DNA of 64,000 nucleotides from Magnolia sinica (GCF_029962835.1 NC_080588.1:68974501-69038500), one strand, 5' to 3'. Shown: positions 11,772-23,199, numbered from the stretch's first letter. The notes: generated by a model not told the origin, from the sequence alone. Numbers and translations are program-made.

Positions 11772-11948
11772 CCTTACGTCTCTAATTCTCCTATTGATAA
11801 TTTCCATAAAGCAACACAGCTCACGCTTGAAAAGCAAAAACTTGATCACAACTTTAAAATAGCAACTCTAAAAAAAAAAAAAAAAACCAACTAATTCTAA
11901 TCCTAAGTGTACTAAGACTTTGAAATTGAGTTTACTTTACTTCTAACA
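11503..11948 (-). mobile_element. LTR of a second Ty1/copia element, minus strand
   Basis: Read on the minus strand, the LTR begins TGTTAGAAGTAAAG at 11948 and ends GTGCTCTTCA at about 11503. A purine-rich tract (AAGGGAGGTATA) lies just upstream of its start, as expected for a 3' LTR. A PBS-like TGGTATTAGAG lies just beyond its end. The LTR contains a (CT)n microsatellite (11729-11767) and an A-tract. A related but truncated LTR lies in plus orientation at 13236-13456. Confidence 0.65.
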
Positions 11949-12235
11949 ATTATATACCTCCCTTAAACTTGGCTTTCTCCGATTCCAATTAAACTTTTAA
12001 ACTTTAGAAAATTTTCTGCTTTTGATGCCTTTATAAAAATATTCACTACCGATCTTTGAATTGGCAAAATCTAATGGTGACCACCTTGTCTTTCACTAAC
12101 TTATGAATATAATAATACTTGATGTCAATGTCTTTGCTTCTACCATGGAACACTGAATTCTTCATCAATGCAATTCTTGACTAGCTAGTTGTCGCATATG
12201 ATCTTCCTAAGAAATTCTTACTTTGCACCAATGTT
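11949..12235 (-). pseudogene. Ty1/copia RNase H C-terminal remnant, minus strand
   Basis: On the minus strand the translation carries the end of copia RNase H: the HELVKDKVVTIRFCQF pattern, then VVNIFIKA, then the short tail ending before the polypurine tract. Stops interrupt it. It abuts the LTR at 11503-11948, so this is the 3' end of a minus-strand element. Confidence 0.65.
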
Positions 12236-13061
12236 ATAGAATCTATAGAAATAGAGTGTGATCAGGATGCTCCAAGTAAAAATTTTCTTTTTCTTTTTTA
12301 AGATAGGAAAGTGAAGAATGTTGAAGAATCAAATTATAAGTCTACCAAAGAAATTTTTGAGGACACAATAAGTGAATAATACAATTATGATCCTAAAATC
12401 TTAAAGGTATATATTTTCGAGTTTGCATCCACGAATTTACTTCGTTCAGCTTCAGTTGTACCAATTTCGACAAGATAGAGAGCATTAACAATGCGTCTAT
12501 TATATGGAGTTTAGTTTTTTTTAAAAAAAACTAAACAAAACAAAATGAGAAGGATGAAAAAAGAATTGCTTGACCTAACTCAAAAAGCTTCATAGGTACA
12601 AAAGAATATTGATTGGTTTTTATCTAATTACATGGACTTCCAAGATACGATGTGGTTGAAATTTTTTCAAATTTAAAATTCAATGGTTGAGTTGTGAAAG
12701 TATAAGTGGATTGAAAAAAGTTTATTTTCAAACATGAAGATATTCAAGGATACACTTATTGTTAAAGCAAACGGTATTCAAATTTCTGCAAATGTATGGT
12801 TGAAATGAGTGACATGAAGATATTCAAGGATACACTTATTGTTAAAGCAAAAGGTATTCAAATTTCTGCACAATGTATGGTTGACACGAATAACAGGATT
12901 ACCAGACACAGTTCACGCATTAGTTCAAATGGCAATGATAGTTATCAAAATTGATATCACTCAAATGGAGTTTGTATTTTTCAAGTCAAAAAAATAAATA
13001 AGTGGACAAGTTTACAAGATAACTAATGTTTGAAAGTCTCATTAACATAACAGAAGAAAAC
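12236..13061. other. Copia-derived sequence, degraded, with an 80-bp tandem duplication
   Basis: AT-rich DNA between two oppositely oriented copia 3' ends, probably internal copia sequence but too decayed for me to assign. An 80-bp unit beginning ACATGAAGATATTCAAGG occurs twice, at 12732-12811 and 12812-12891, with few differences. Confidence 0.5.
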
Positions 13062-13456
13062 ACATCAACATCAAATAATATGATATTCATTAGCTAGTGA
13101 AAGACACGGTGATAATGCTCGGGTTTTATAGATTCTAATATCAAATAATCGATATTTTTACAAAGGCATTAACAACAGAAGATTTTTTTTAGATTGAAGA
13201 CTATAATATGAATGAAAGAAAGTCAAGTAAGAGAGGCCGGTAGAAGTAAACCTGATTTACAGGCTTAGTATAGCTAGGATTAGAATTAGTTGTAATTTCT
13301 TTTGACTAGTTGTTACTTTAAGTTAAAGTTGACTTTTTATTTTTAAATATGAGGTGCATTGCTTTAAAAAAATTATAAATACAGAGACATGGTAAATATA
13401 TAAGGGAGAGATGGTAAAAAAGTCAAAAAAGTAATACAATATTTTTATTCTCTTCG
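13062..13456 (+). mobile_element. Plus-strand Ty1/copia 3' end: RNase H tail and truncated LTR
   Basis: Plus-strand translation near 13080-13230 shows LVKDTVIMLGF, then IDIFTKALTTEDFF, then MNERKSSKRGR, the C-terminus of copia RNase H, with stops. Downstream, 13236-13456 resembles the LTR at 11503-11948 read in the opposite sense (shared AGTAAACnn, AGGATTAGAATTAGTTG and GCATTGCTTTA-like blocks), but it is cut off at about 13456. The two 3' ends therefore form an inverted pair. Confidence 0.6.
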
Positions 13457-13465
13457 TTTAGTCCT

Positions 13466-13977
13466 TTTAGGGGGCGTTTGGCGCAGGTTATTAGAAGGGA
13501 TTAGGTGGGATAGATTTGCATTTGGTCTCATGCATGCAATTCCATCCAGTATTTGGAGAGGACGGGAAAGGTTGGGATTAGGTAGAATGGAATTTCATTT
13601 AGTCCCGTTGAATTGCATTTGATCCCATGCAGGATTTCTATGAATTTTGAAATCCACTACACACGTGGGCCCTGCACTGATGCATGCATATATCCATACC
13701 ATCCATCCATAAACACTGTTTACATGTGACATTCTAGTTATATATGCACACAAGTGAATGACATCCATTTTGAATTTGGTCCGTTGATAACAATTCCATG
13801 GTCCTCTAAACATGATTTTGATTAATCTGATGTTTCACCGTAGCAAAAATTTTATCCCAAACATGGGATTGGATGGCTACAATACCATGGTATTTCCGGA
13901 CATGCAATCATTGTGCAATAATGATGTTAATCCCATCTAATACAATTCAATACCATTCAATTCCCCGGACCAAACTC
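13466..13977. mobile_element. MITE with GTTTGG-type inverted ends
   Basis: The left end reads GGGGGCGTTTGGCGCAGG. The right end reads CCGGACCAAACTC, whose reverse complement begins GAGTTTGGTCCGG. Inner sequences (GGGATTAGGTGGGAT and, at the right, ATCCCATCTAATACAATTC) also pair. No coding capacity. The ends resemble those of common hAT-like plant MITEs. Confidence 0.55.
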
Positions 13978-14182
13978 AGATTTGGAAGCATAGTTCATTT
14001 AGTTCCTTTAGATTTTGAAGCATAGTTCGTCTTTAGAAGTGGAGTTTTCATAGCCCTTGGGTAGAAAGTAAACACAATTCAAAATTACCTTACTACCTAT
14101 GTGATACGTCCTCAATTTGAATATATAAAAGGGAATTTTATATAAAAAAATACCTAATTAATATAAAATTTACATTTTGATA

Positions 14183-16124
14183 TTGATGGCTTTTTCAAAA
14201 AGGCTTTAAAAAAGCTACATCATGAATTGACATAATTATCATTCCACTACCTACCATTAGTTTTCTTTAATAGTTAGTTGGGTGGGCATCCTAGGAAATG
14301 GGTGGGCCCCACCGTGATGTTTATGTAAAATCCACCTTGAGCACCGGGTGCATTGCCTCATGTTAGGCCAAGGCCCAAAGATCATTCCATTTGTGATTCA
14401 GGTGGACTACATGATTGGATATAGTGTATAGGGCAATGATGATTGCCCAAACTGTTTCCCTTAGCATGGCCCAAGCTATTTCCCTTTTGTATGGCCTTAA
14501 TCACACATGGGGCTTTTTTTTTTTTTTTTCGGGCCATGCATAAATTTTGGTGTTTCATCTGATGATTGGAGTGGATTTTATATAATTATCACAGTATAGA
14601 GCTTATAAAAATCAATGGTATATGATGCTCTTCCTTACTGTTTTCTTTAGTTTAGCCCTCCTGAGTCACAAGTCAACCTAATGTTTTAGCTCTAGGTTAT
14701 TGGGCTTACACATCTAATGATGGGAGTGGATTTTCTCATACACATCATGGTAAAACAATGAGAAGAAGATCAATGTATACGAAACCTTGAATCCAAAAGG
14801 TAATTCTTGAATCCATGAGATAAATAAAAGAAATTTTAAAATTGTATTAAGAGATGATCTTAAGACTTCCTTATTAAATAACTTGTAAAGAAAAAGCAAA
14901 TCTCTAATTTGTTTGGAAGTTACCAAATATAACAAAACTCTTAATTATTTGAAATAGTAAAACTCTTCTAAAGCTCAATTTTCCAAAAATAGAAAGTCTA
15001 GAAAAATCTTACGGAAGCATTCTTGACAATATTATAGGGAAGTTCTAAAAATGATGAAAATTCTAAAACTACAAGAATAGAGAAATTCGACAAAAATGAA
15101 AAGTATCAAAAGTAGTAAAAAAAAATTCTTCTAAAATCTCATTTTGACATTTAAGATGAATGCCTTTCGCAAAATAGATATCCGCGACCTACCTTGCATG
15201 TTGGTTAACTCCAAAACTACCATTACATAAATATTGATAGATTGTGCATTTCTTGAACCTCAAAACAACCATTACATAAATATTGATAGATTATGCATTT
15301 TGTGACGATGCTTATATCAAATGTTACGACTGTTTTATAGTCAATATTTCAAACGGCAATTTCTCCATATCTGGAATAAATCTTTTCAAACGGACAGACC
15401 TATGACCTAGTTACATTATGCCCTACGTAGGACTGAGTTTGACATACCGTTTTCACTTTCGCTTGGGCTTCTTTGGTCTAGCTGTATGAAGAATGCATCC
15501 ATGGCACATCCTACATCAGTGAGCCTTGACAAAAATTAAATCCTAACGTCCTTTTCCAAAAAGAGATTACTTTAGAAAAAAGTGGAATTGAATGAGATGC
15601 CACTCTTGACAGGGCCCACTGAGTTGTTTATTTAAGATGTGCTTCCACCATTAAATATTTATTCTCATATTAGGCCTAGAGACAAAAATCTGGCTGACCT
15701 ATGATTCTGGTTGGCCACACCAAAGGAAATAGTTGAGAGAGAGACATCCACCTTTGATTTTTACAAGGCCCATGTGACAATTATATAAAATACACTCTAA
15801 CCATTGGATTCTACATAACTACTTAGGTTTGGAGACATCATGCTTAACTGTGATTCACTTGGGCAATATGAATAGAAATAAATTAGAGGGCGAACGTTGC
15901 CCTCTACACCATTTCCAATCATGCGGTTTACCTAAAATCATGGGTGGAGCTAATTTTTGGTCCTTTATCCTAATATGAGGTGATACATAATTATCATGAA
16001 TGGCCCTCTCAAGCCAAGGATCCATTTTCTCTCACAGCAGTAAAGGAAAGCTAGCTAGGGAATTGTAATTATATTAGTTAATGAGGTAGCATTTTGAAAA
16101 CCTTTTTGAAAATAAGAAACCGGA
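14183..16124. mobile_element. Long-TIR DNA element, copy 1, with an extra internal 0.8 kb
   Basis: The left end (TTTTTCAAAAAGGCTTT then AGCTACATCATGAA) pairs with the reverse complement of the right end (TTTTCAAAAAGGTTTTC then TGCTACCTCATTAA). The pairing extends loosely outward to TAAAATTTACAT-like blocks. The interior matches the element at 45507-46602 in order (GTTTATGTAAAATCCACC, ACTCACAAGTCAAC, then CATCCACCTTTGATTTTTA), except for about 830 bp at 14755-15585 that copy 2 lacks. No transposase is seen. The long inverted ends suggest a Mutator-like non-autonomous element. Confidence 0.55.
15213..15310. repeat. 49-bp tandem duplication
   Basis: Two adjacent units share ACCATTACATAAATATTGAT and the following GATT(G/A)TGCATTT, offset by 49 bp. 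It lies inside the extra segment of the long-TIR element. Confidence 0.75.
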
Positions 16125-17040
16125 TGTAAAATTTTAATTATATAAAATTTAAACTTGATCAGCAGCTTAGATATTTCACTTATTATCCTTGCCTACATGT
16201 GTGAGGTGAGTTGGTGTGGTATGTGTGAGGTGAGTTGGTGTGATTCAGCTATTGTCTTTACACGGAGGAATTTGATTTGTTGGCAGGCCTTTGTCAAAGA
16301 TAAATCCAAAGGGAACAACTTTCCAGTGTGTTTTGCGTGGGTAATGGGCAGATTGCTCTATCAGAGATGGGCCTAGCCATGATAGTTTTCAAACATGCTT
16401 TTCATAATCTCATTGAGAAGGGCTTGTCCTCTAATCAAATTCCACCTCATTCAAACCTATACCACTGCAGTACCTAATCTGCATTAGGTATTGTCCTCAT
16501 GTGACAATGGGACCCACCTTGTTGTATGTGTGGCGAGTGTTTCCCTGACAGTGGGACCCTCCTTGATATATGTGTTGAATATTCTGGCTATACAACTATC
16601 GATGTGGATGTACAGCACATACATCAACATGGCCCCCCGGTGAGGGTAACACAGAGTGTTATGTAGGTAACATTTACTCGCGTGGGTCCTGCTTATGGCT
16701 CAGTGGTAGACTTTAAGGTCATAGTTTCGAGTATCCGCCCATCCATTCCGTTATATTAGTGGAATACATCACAGGAAGTATCTGTCCATCCTTCAACCGC
16801 CGCACGGATATCCTTCTGCCACGTCGGGGCTCAAGCTTTGTGGTGACCACGATGTCTGCCTTTGATCCACGCACTCCATCTGTTTTATCAGCTTATTAGA
16901 GCATGAGACATAAATCAAGCTCGGGACAAGTGGGGCTCTGGGTGGCCATTGTTGATGTTGATTTCGGCTCACCCCCTTAGTAACCCTGAAACCTGCATAG
17001 GTAGAAGGAAAAGTTGACCCTGGCCTTACCAGGGAACCCT
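16125..17040. other. Spacer with a 24-bp duplication and a possible tRNA-derived SINE
   Basis: A 24-bp unit (TGTGTGAGGTGAGTTGGTGTG...) is repeated in tandem at about 16198-16245. At 16690-16735 the phrases ATGGCTCAGTGGTAGAC and AGTTTCGAGTATCC resemble the A and B boxes of a tRNA-type RNA polymerase III promoter at roughly the right spacing. No A-rich tail or target duplication is evident, so a SINE is only a possibility. Nothing else is recognised. Confidence 0.4.
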
Positions 17041-17700
17041 CCGATGCTTAAGTTAGAATCTGGATCTTTTTGAAAGGTTTTTAGGGCGAGAATTTATGCA
17101 TACCTTTTAACATAAGGATTTCTGTATTTATATGGCATATACCCCGTAGGGCTTTCGTATTCCTTAGGGTAAATCCTGTAAAGATAGATTTTAATATTTG
17201 AGGATCCGTAATCCCTGCTACATCTAGATTCTTAGAGATTATTATCTTATATTCCAAAGATCTCGGATAGAATCCAGAGTTTTACTAGGTAATCTCCAGA
17301 TATGGAGCGATATATCTCGACTGATGTTTATCTTTCTGACATTGTCGTGCTGAGACAAACTATACGGTTGGTTCTCCACTTACTCTATTGACCGACTCAG
17401 TCCTTGAGTCGAACTAAAGTGGATGGCTGTAGGACCGACTGATCTTATTCTGTCGGTTTTGGCTTTTCTCTGTGAGGCTTCGATTGGGCCTTGAGGTGCA
17501 CTTCCTCCCTTAGAGGTTTTGCCTTATGGCTTTGGACGCTTAGGATACGACCAGGTCAAGGACCTCATAGTCTGAGCTACGTCTCTCCATCTAGTATTCT
17601 TACGGACTTTGGGCTTTATTCGGACTCGGCATCCAACGAGTCCGAGCCATTACTTCACTACTCTTCCGCTTTTCTGGTGGACTCAAGGACTTGTTATATT
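17041..17700. other. Unclassified, possibly an old LTR fragment
   Basis: The segment has an uneven base composition, with stretches such as ATCTCGGATAGAATCCAGAG, that looks like retroelement LTR sequence, but I found neither termini nor a partner copy in the window. The 100-codon open frame over 17491-17793 has no recognisable domain. Confidence 0.3.
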
Positions 17701-18061
17701 TTTTCCCCAATAGCCATCATGATATATGGATTTTATCCACATCATTCATTCATTTTTCCATATGATCCTAGTCTCAGGTGCACCACACAATAGGAAGCAG
17801 CGGCGCTAACGACAGCCACCATTGAAACTTTCCTAAGGCCCACCATAATGTTTAATAGCCACCCAACCTATACATAAGGTCATTTTTGGTTTTACTACTT
17901 GCAAAAATGGATGGACGGTGCGGATAAAAGCCATACATTGGGGTGGACCTCATATTCCACCATGTCCTGAGCTCGGGTACCATCCAATCGGCGTCCGGTT
18001 GAACCGGACGCGGATTGCCTACCGTCGCTGCCGCAGCGATGTGGATACCGGACAGTGTTAT
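17700..18061 (+). repeat. Family A repeat, forward half-copy
   Basis: Carries the family A series in degraded form: ATGATATATGGATTTTATCCAC, a CATTCATTTTTCC block, TGCACCACACAATAGGAAGCA, CACCATTGAAAC and GGCCCACCATAATGTTTA. It runs into a full copy that starts at 18062. Confidence 0.55.
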
Positions 18062-18482
18062 GTGGGCCCTATCATAATGTATGTGTTTTATCAACACGGT
18101 CCATCTATCTTTTGAAATCATTTTATTCTATGAAACCAAAATCGAGGTAGATTAAAATTTCATGTGGACTGCACACAAAAAAACAGTTATGATTACTGCC
18201 TAATATTAAAAATTTCCTAAAGCCAACTGTAATGTTTTTTTTCCATCCAACCTGTTGGTTAGGATACACAGACCTTTAAGAAGGGAAAACACAAATATCA
18301 GCTTCATACAAAACTTTTGTATCCCTAAATGTTTTTAATGGTGGGTGCTCAATTACCACTATTTTCTATTGTGTGATCCACATGAAATTTTTATCTGCCT
18401 CATTTTTGGGCTCATGTTATAAAATGATATTTAAAAATGAATAAACGGAGTGGATAAAACATATACATCATAGTGGGCCCAC
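18062..18482. repeat. Family A fold-back repeat, full hairpin copy
   Basis: The left arm starts GTGGGCCCTATCATAATGTATGT and runs through GGTCCATCTATC, ACCAAAATCGAGG and AATATTAAAAATTTCC. The right arm repeats these as their reverse complement and ends ATACATCATAGTGGGCCCAC. Between the arms lies a unique core (CATCCAACCTGTTGG, then GGGAAAACACAAATATCAGC). Arms of roughly 150-170 nt could form a long hairpin. There is no open reading frame. Confidence 0.8.
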
Positions 18483-19454
18483 AGAGCGTCGTCCAGAAGG
18501 TACTGGCTACTGAAAGCATCAGCAGGTAGTCCGCGTCCGGTTGAACTCGGGTTAACCCTCCACCCAACCCAAACCGGCCAGCCCACGTTGCACCGCTACC
18601 AATACCATCCTGAATATGAAGGATATAAGAAATGACGGTCTTGCCCTCAATGTGAGTCAATGACGTGGGATAGGTTAACTGCACCTACGTGAGGAAAGAG
18701 AGACAATGGGATTTCCATTTTGAAGTTACGATCATTCGGACCTAAGTGGTCTTGATGTATTACCAAATGCAAGGGAAAATCACAAGGTTTAAACAAATGT
18801 ATTAATTATTTTCCTAACCCCTTAAAAAAGCATTGAATTAAAACCACCTATGACTACTTTTGTTTTGAGCCCAGCGTGCCATTAGGGATTCAAATTGAGG
18901 TAAATATTGTGGGGCTCACCACGATGTTTACGAGAAATTCACACCATTCACAGATTTTGTCAAATCATTATATGATATTGAGCTAAAGATATAAAGTAGA
19001 TACAAAGCTTAAGTAAATAACACAATAGAAAATAATATAGATTGTATGTTCATTATTTAAACATTCATGAGGTTGTAGTAGTTTTGGATCAAGCTAATAT
19101 TTTTATTCTTTTAGTTTATTCTTATGAGAATGACTTTATGAGTATTTGGGCCATTTTATGAACAGTTTAGATTGCATATAAATATTATATTAGAGCCTAG
19201 AAAAGCTTGAAGGATAGACAATCCATTTTCACTGTTTCTAGTCATGTGACCCACGTGGGTAACTTTTCGTCTCATGTCTTAACATTATCTTCCACGGTGG
19301 AAGAATGGAGTAGATTTCCTACAAACATCACGGGGGGCTTAACATAGCCTTCAGTGGTAGGAATTTCCTATGAAAGGCTTTTGCTCGAAATCTACATCAT
19401 TGTGATGGACCATGACGTGGATTGGTAGTAGGACCTATCTAGAGATGGATGGTC
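18483..19454. other. Intergenic, nothing recognised
   Basis: AT-rich sequence with scattered GTGGGCCCAC-type phrases and two ACATCACGG blocks near 19320. No exon, RNA gene or bounded element can be supported. Confidence 0.45.
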
Positions 19455-19620
19455 TTGTAGGGCCCACTATAATGTACATATTTTATCCATGTTATCCATC
19501 TATTTTGAAAGATCATTTTAAAACACGAGCCAAAAAATAAAGCAAATCAAAGGGTCAAGTAGACCGCACCACAAAAGGCAATAAAATTGAAAAATTACCG
19601 AAAAAAATTCTTAGGAGCCG
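19455..19620 (+). repeat. Family A repeat, forward half-copy
   Basis: Starts TAGGGCCCACTATAATGTACAT and continues with TTATCCATGTTATCCATC, GATCATTTTAAAAC and CAAGTAGACCGCACCACAAAAGG, the forward-arm order of family A. The core and reverse arm are absent. Confidence 0.65.
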
Positions 19621-20899
19621 TAGAAATTTTTGATGTAACTCATTCCTTAGCCTACGAAGTTAAATATTGAATTCAATTAATGAAATGGATTCGACATATA
19701 TCTTATGGTGAGTCTCACAACCTTTAACACATGACAACCTAAACCTTTAACACATAACAACCATAATCCATGTCTTTAACACATGAAAACCATGGCCCGT
19801 ACCTTTAACACATAATAAATACAACTCAAACCCTTAACACAACTTCAACTTTTAATAAATGATATGTATTCATAGTCTTTTAACGTAATAAATTATAAAA
19901 TTCAAATTCAATTTTCATCGTAGTCTTTCACATGACAAACACAACCATTAATCTCACTTCAAAATCCATTCAACAATCACTACTCCCCATACAACAATCA
20001 TAGTTACCCCTCTCAAATTACAATAAAAAGTGGCTTTCATTTCTAAAATAAAAATAATAATATTTTGTTAAAAGTAAGAAGAAGAGTACTGAGAAAATAA
20101 CAAATAAGAAAGTTCAAATGAGTACTAATCAAGGCATTTGTTTAAACCTTCTTTCCCAATATAAATCTCCTGTCAACGTTAGGAATTCCGGTCAACAATA
20201 GCACGAGTAAACGACATATCTTTCATTTTCTCTTGGGCAATGATGCGTGGCCGTGGTGGTTGAAACGTCCATGGTGATCTAGACTGTTTATTACGTGGGC
20301 CCCACCATAGATTGTTCACAATCCCATCTTCCATTGGTAGCCCGTAAACAAGTGGTTCAGATCCAATGGGCAAAAGCCCATTCACCGAGGGACCAAGATA
20401 AGATGCGCCACCCTCTGTAAACTGATACAGATCATCATACACGTGGCCGCATGTGTGGTGGAGATGGGCCACACTTTCATATAGCTAGGCAAGTTTACGC
20501 TGATAGTTGTCCTCGATGTTCTAAGTTGTGATCGATGTATCATCCAACGTACACATGGCATACATCCAAACCATCCAAATCATGGGAACGCTATGGATGG
20601 AGCATACCCAAAACCACACTGATTATATGATCCGATCCATCATTTGGTGCTATGTACAGAAGTACAAAAAGTAAAATGGCCAATGGTCCAAATTCAACCA
20701 GCGCAATCCAATTTCAGGATGTGTTCTACCCACAACGGAGTCCGTGATTTCAACGGTTCAGATTGGAGGTATTCTACATGCGTGGTGTGGGTGGAACCAC
20801 AACTTACGATGTAGTGGGAAATAATCATGACGGTGTACCGAAAAGTAAGCCATGAACAGGAACCCAACCCAAACATCATCTAAATAGTAAATACTGTAT
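19621..20899. other. Spacer with degenerate ~30-bp tandem repeats
   Basis: Between about 19720 and 19850 the phrase CCTTTAACACAT(A/G)ACAACC recurs four or five times at a spacing of about 30 bases, a decayed tandem array. The rest to 20899 is unassigned; the 97-codon frame near 20179-20472 has no recognisable features. Confidence 0.45.
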
Positions 20900-21312
20900 G
20901 AGAAATGCTCCGGTGCTCTCGCAGCGTTATAAGTTATTGTGCTCCTGCTGTATCAGTTCACTTAACAGTTAACTGACCAATCTGAACCGTCTATTAAGTC
21001 CACAGCACATTTCATGGACTACCATGGAAAAAATATCACTGATCGGATGATCTAATCCATCCTTGATTGGGCCTTGTTTTATATAGCCATCCACTCTCTT
21101 AGCCATGGATGGAATGGCTACGGTTGCCTAACAAAGGGATTATTTATAGCCAAAAGCAATCGATAATGGGTCCTAACAAAGAAAAGAATCAAAATTTTAT
21201 TGGGCTTATTTTGTGTAAACAATCTTGACCATCCAAATGAAATGCCATGATCAGATGGTTAATATTTGTCGGATTAGTGTGATGCTTTTATGGTAGCTTA
21301 TGAAAAGTAAGC
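20900..21312. mobile_element. MITE with GAGAAATGCTC ends, copy 1, truncated
   Basis: Starts GAGAAATGCTCCGGTGCTCTC and runs parallel to the complete copy at 21581-22089 through CTTGACCATCCAAATGAAA and ATCAGATGGTTAATATTTGT, but breaks off near 21312 before the right inverted end. A family A half-copy separates the two. Confidence 0.7.
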
Positions 21313-21339
21313 ATTAATCATGAAGTAGCAGGATTCACT

Positions 21340-21500
21340 ATTAAAAACTTCTTAGGAGACACATAAGTTTTGGATCAGGCTGATATTTGTTGTGTGGTCC
21401 ACATGAGCCTTGTATCTGCCTCAGTTTTGGGATTATATCCTAAAATGATATTACAAAATGGATAAACGGCGTGGATATGACGGTGGAGCCCACAGAGCCC
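21340..21500 (-). repeat. Family A repeat, reverse half-copy
   Basis: Contains the reverse-arm series CACTATTAAAAACTTC, TTGTGTGGTCCACATGAGC, CTGCCTCAGTTTTGGG and GGATAAACGGCGTGGATA, ending in a GTGGAGCCCACAGAG variant of the terminal phrase. It sits exactly between the two GAGAAATGCTC MITE copies. Confidence 0.65.
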
Positions 21501-21580
21501 CTGCCTGCACAGATTACCGTCCAGACGGGGAAGGACGCAATCTGCTTCCAGAACAATTGAACAAAATCTAAATATTGTAT

Positions 21581-22089
21581 GAGAAATGCTCCAGTGCTCT
21601 CAAGCATTGTAAGTTATTGTGCTCCTGCTGCAACAGTTCACTTCAACAGTCAATCTGATCGATCTGAACCGTCTATTAAGTCTACAACAGATTTCATTTT
21701 CTACTATGAAAAAATCACACTGATCCAATGCCAATTATCCTTGATATGTCTTTGTTTTCTATAGCCATCCCTTCTCTTAGCCATGGATGGAATGGTTACG
21801 ATTTTTCCTGACAAAGACATTCTTTATAACCATAAGTAATCATGGGCCCTAACAAATAGATGGACCAAATTTCGATTGGACCGATTTTGTACAAACAATC
21901 TTGACCATCCAAATGAAAGGCCACTGATCAGATGGTTAATATTTGTTGGATTAGTGTGATGTTTACATGGTAACTCATGAAATGTGCCTTGAGCTAAATG
22001 AACAGTTTAGATCAATGAATTGGACCGTCCCAATGCAACTAGGAGCACTACAACTTACAGTGATCTCGTGTAGTTGCTGAGCATTTCTC
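21581..22089. mobile_element. MITE with GAGAAATGCTC inverted ends, copy 2, complete
   Basis: The left end GAGAAATGCTCCAGTGCTCTC pairs with the right end, whose reverse complement begins GAGAAATGCTCAGCAACTAC. Pairing resumes at TGTAAGTT(A/G)T(T/A)GTGCTCCT, giving imperfect terminal repeats of about 45 bp on a 509-bp element. There is no coding capacity. Flanking bases (AATATTGTAT and AAAATTATT) are AT-rich but do not form a clean duplication. Confidence 0.7.
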
Positions 22090-22765
22090 AAAATTATTTT
22101 AAGTTCCAACATAGGTTTGCGTCCTTTAGTGGACGACTTTAATTTCATTCCTTCTTGTCTGTGGGCGGACGCTGCTAAGACTTTGAGAAAATTGAAAAAT
22201 GGACAAATCCAGACAAGATAGAATAAGTAAGGCGGCCATCAATGGAGGCTCTTATCTTCTATTGACATGCATTCGTTGTAGAACAATTCAAATTGTTCAA
22301 GTCTCTTAAGTAATTATGGACCATTGATTTTGCCCTTGACATTTGGACCACTTGCGATTTTAATTTCAACCATCTCTTCGGTGGTTATTGTTTGATCATC
22401 TTGATTTCTGTGATCCGCTCCATCCAAAATGCGCCTACAATTTCAATACTTTAGATGAGTCACAACAGTATTTTTAAAATAGTGGTGAACTATTATAGGA
22501 GTACAGAGACTTATCCATGTACGGTTAGAAATAACAGTGCCGTGACTGTGAAGTATTGTACGGGGTTTTCAGCTTTCAAAGTAGGTGGGGCCCACTGTAT
22601 AAAGAATATAGAACTATGGATCTAGTTCCATCAATAAAAGGCCAAGCGGTTGATAGCTACTACGATCCTCTGAGATAATTACTGGATTGTCTATCCACTG
22701 TTTAGTACCTTACAGCAGGGGGAAGTGAAAAACTCTCCGTAATAAAATGCCTCGGATTCAGGCCC
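22090..22765. other. Intergenic, nothing recognised
   Basis: Ordinary mixed sequence with no repeat copy, RNA gene or credible exon that I can identify. Confidence 0.45.
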
Positions 22766-23199
22766 GTGGGCCCACCTTGATTATATGTAGTATATCCATG
22801 CCGTCCATCCGTTTTTACAGATCATTTTGGAAAGTAGGCCCAAAATTTAAGAAGATCCAAATCTCAGATGGACCACACCACTAGAAAGAGTGGTGATTGA
22901 ATGCCTGCTATTAAAATTTTCATAGGGCCAACGGTAATGTTTGTTTGTCATCCAACCCTTTGATAAGGTCAAACAGACCTGTATGCAGGGAAAACACAAA
23001 TATCAGCTTGATCCAAAACAGTTATGGCCCGCAAGAAGTTTTTAATTGTAAACTATCACTGTTTCCTGTGGTGTGGTCCACCCGAGATTTGTTTCTTCTT
23101 CTTTTTTTTCTTTTTTTTTTTGGGGCCTACGACCTAAAATGAGATATAAAAACGGATGGATGGCAAGGATATACAAAGCATACATCAAAGTGGGCCCCA
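22766..23199. repeat. Family A fold-back repeat, full hairpin copy
   Basis: One of the best preserved copies. The left arm has GTGGGCCCACCTTGAT, CCGTCCATCCG, GATCCAAATCTCAGATGG and GAATGCCTGCTATTAAAA. The core is CCAACCCTTTGATAAGGTC to GATCCAAAACAG. The right arm has GAAGTTTTTAATTG, TGTTTCCTGTGGTGTGGTCC and CAAAGTGGGCCCC. The order and inverted arms match 18062-18482. Confidence 0.85.

Noticed and set aside
16690-16735. Possible intact tRNA gene
   Set aside because: A- and B-box-like words are present, but no acceptor or anticodon stem could be paired.
17491-17793. 100-codon plus-strand frame
   Set aside because: No domain, no splice context, and its end overlaps a family A half-copy.
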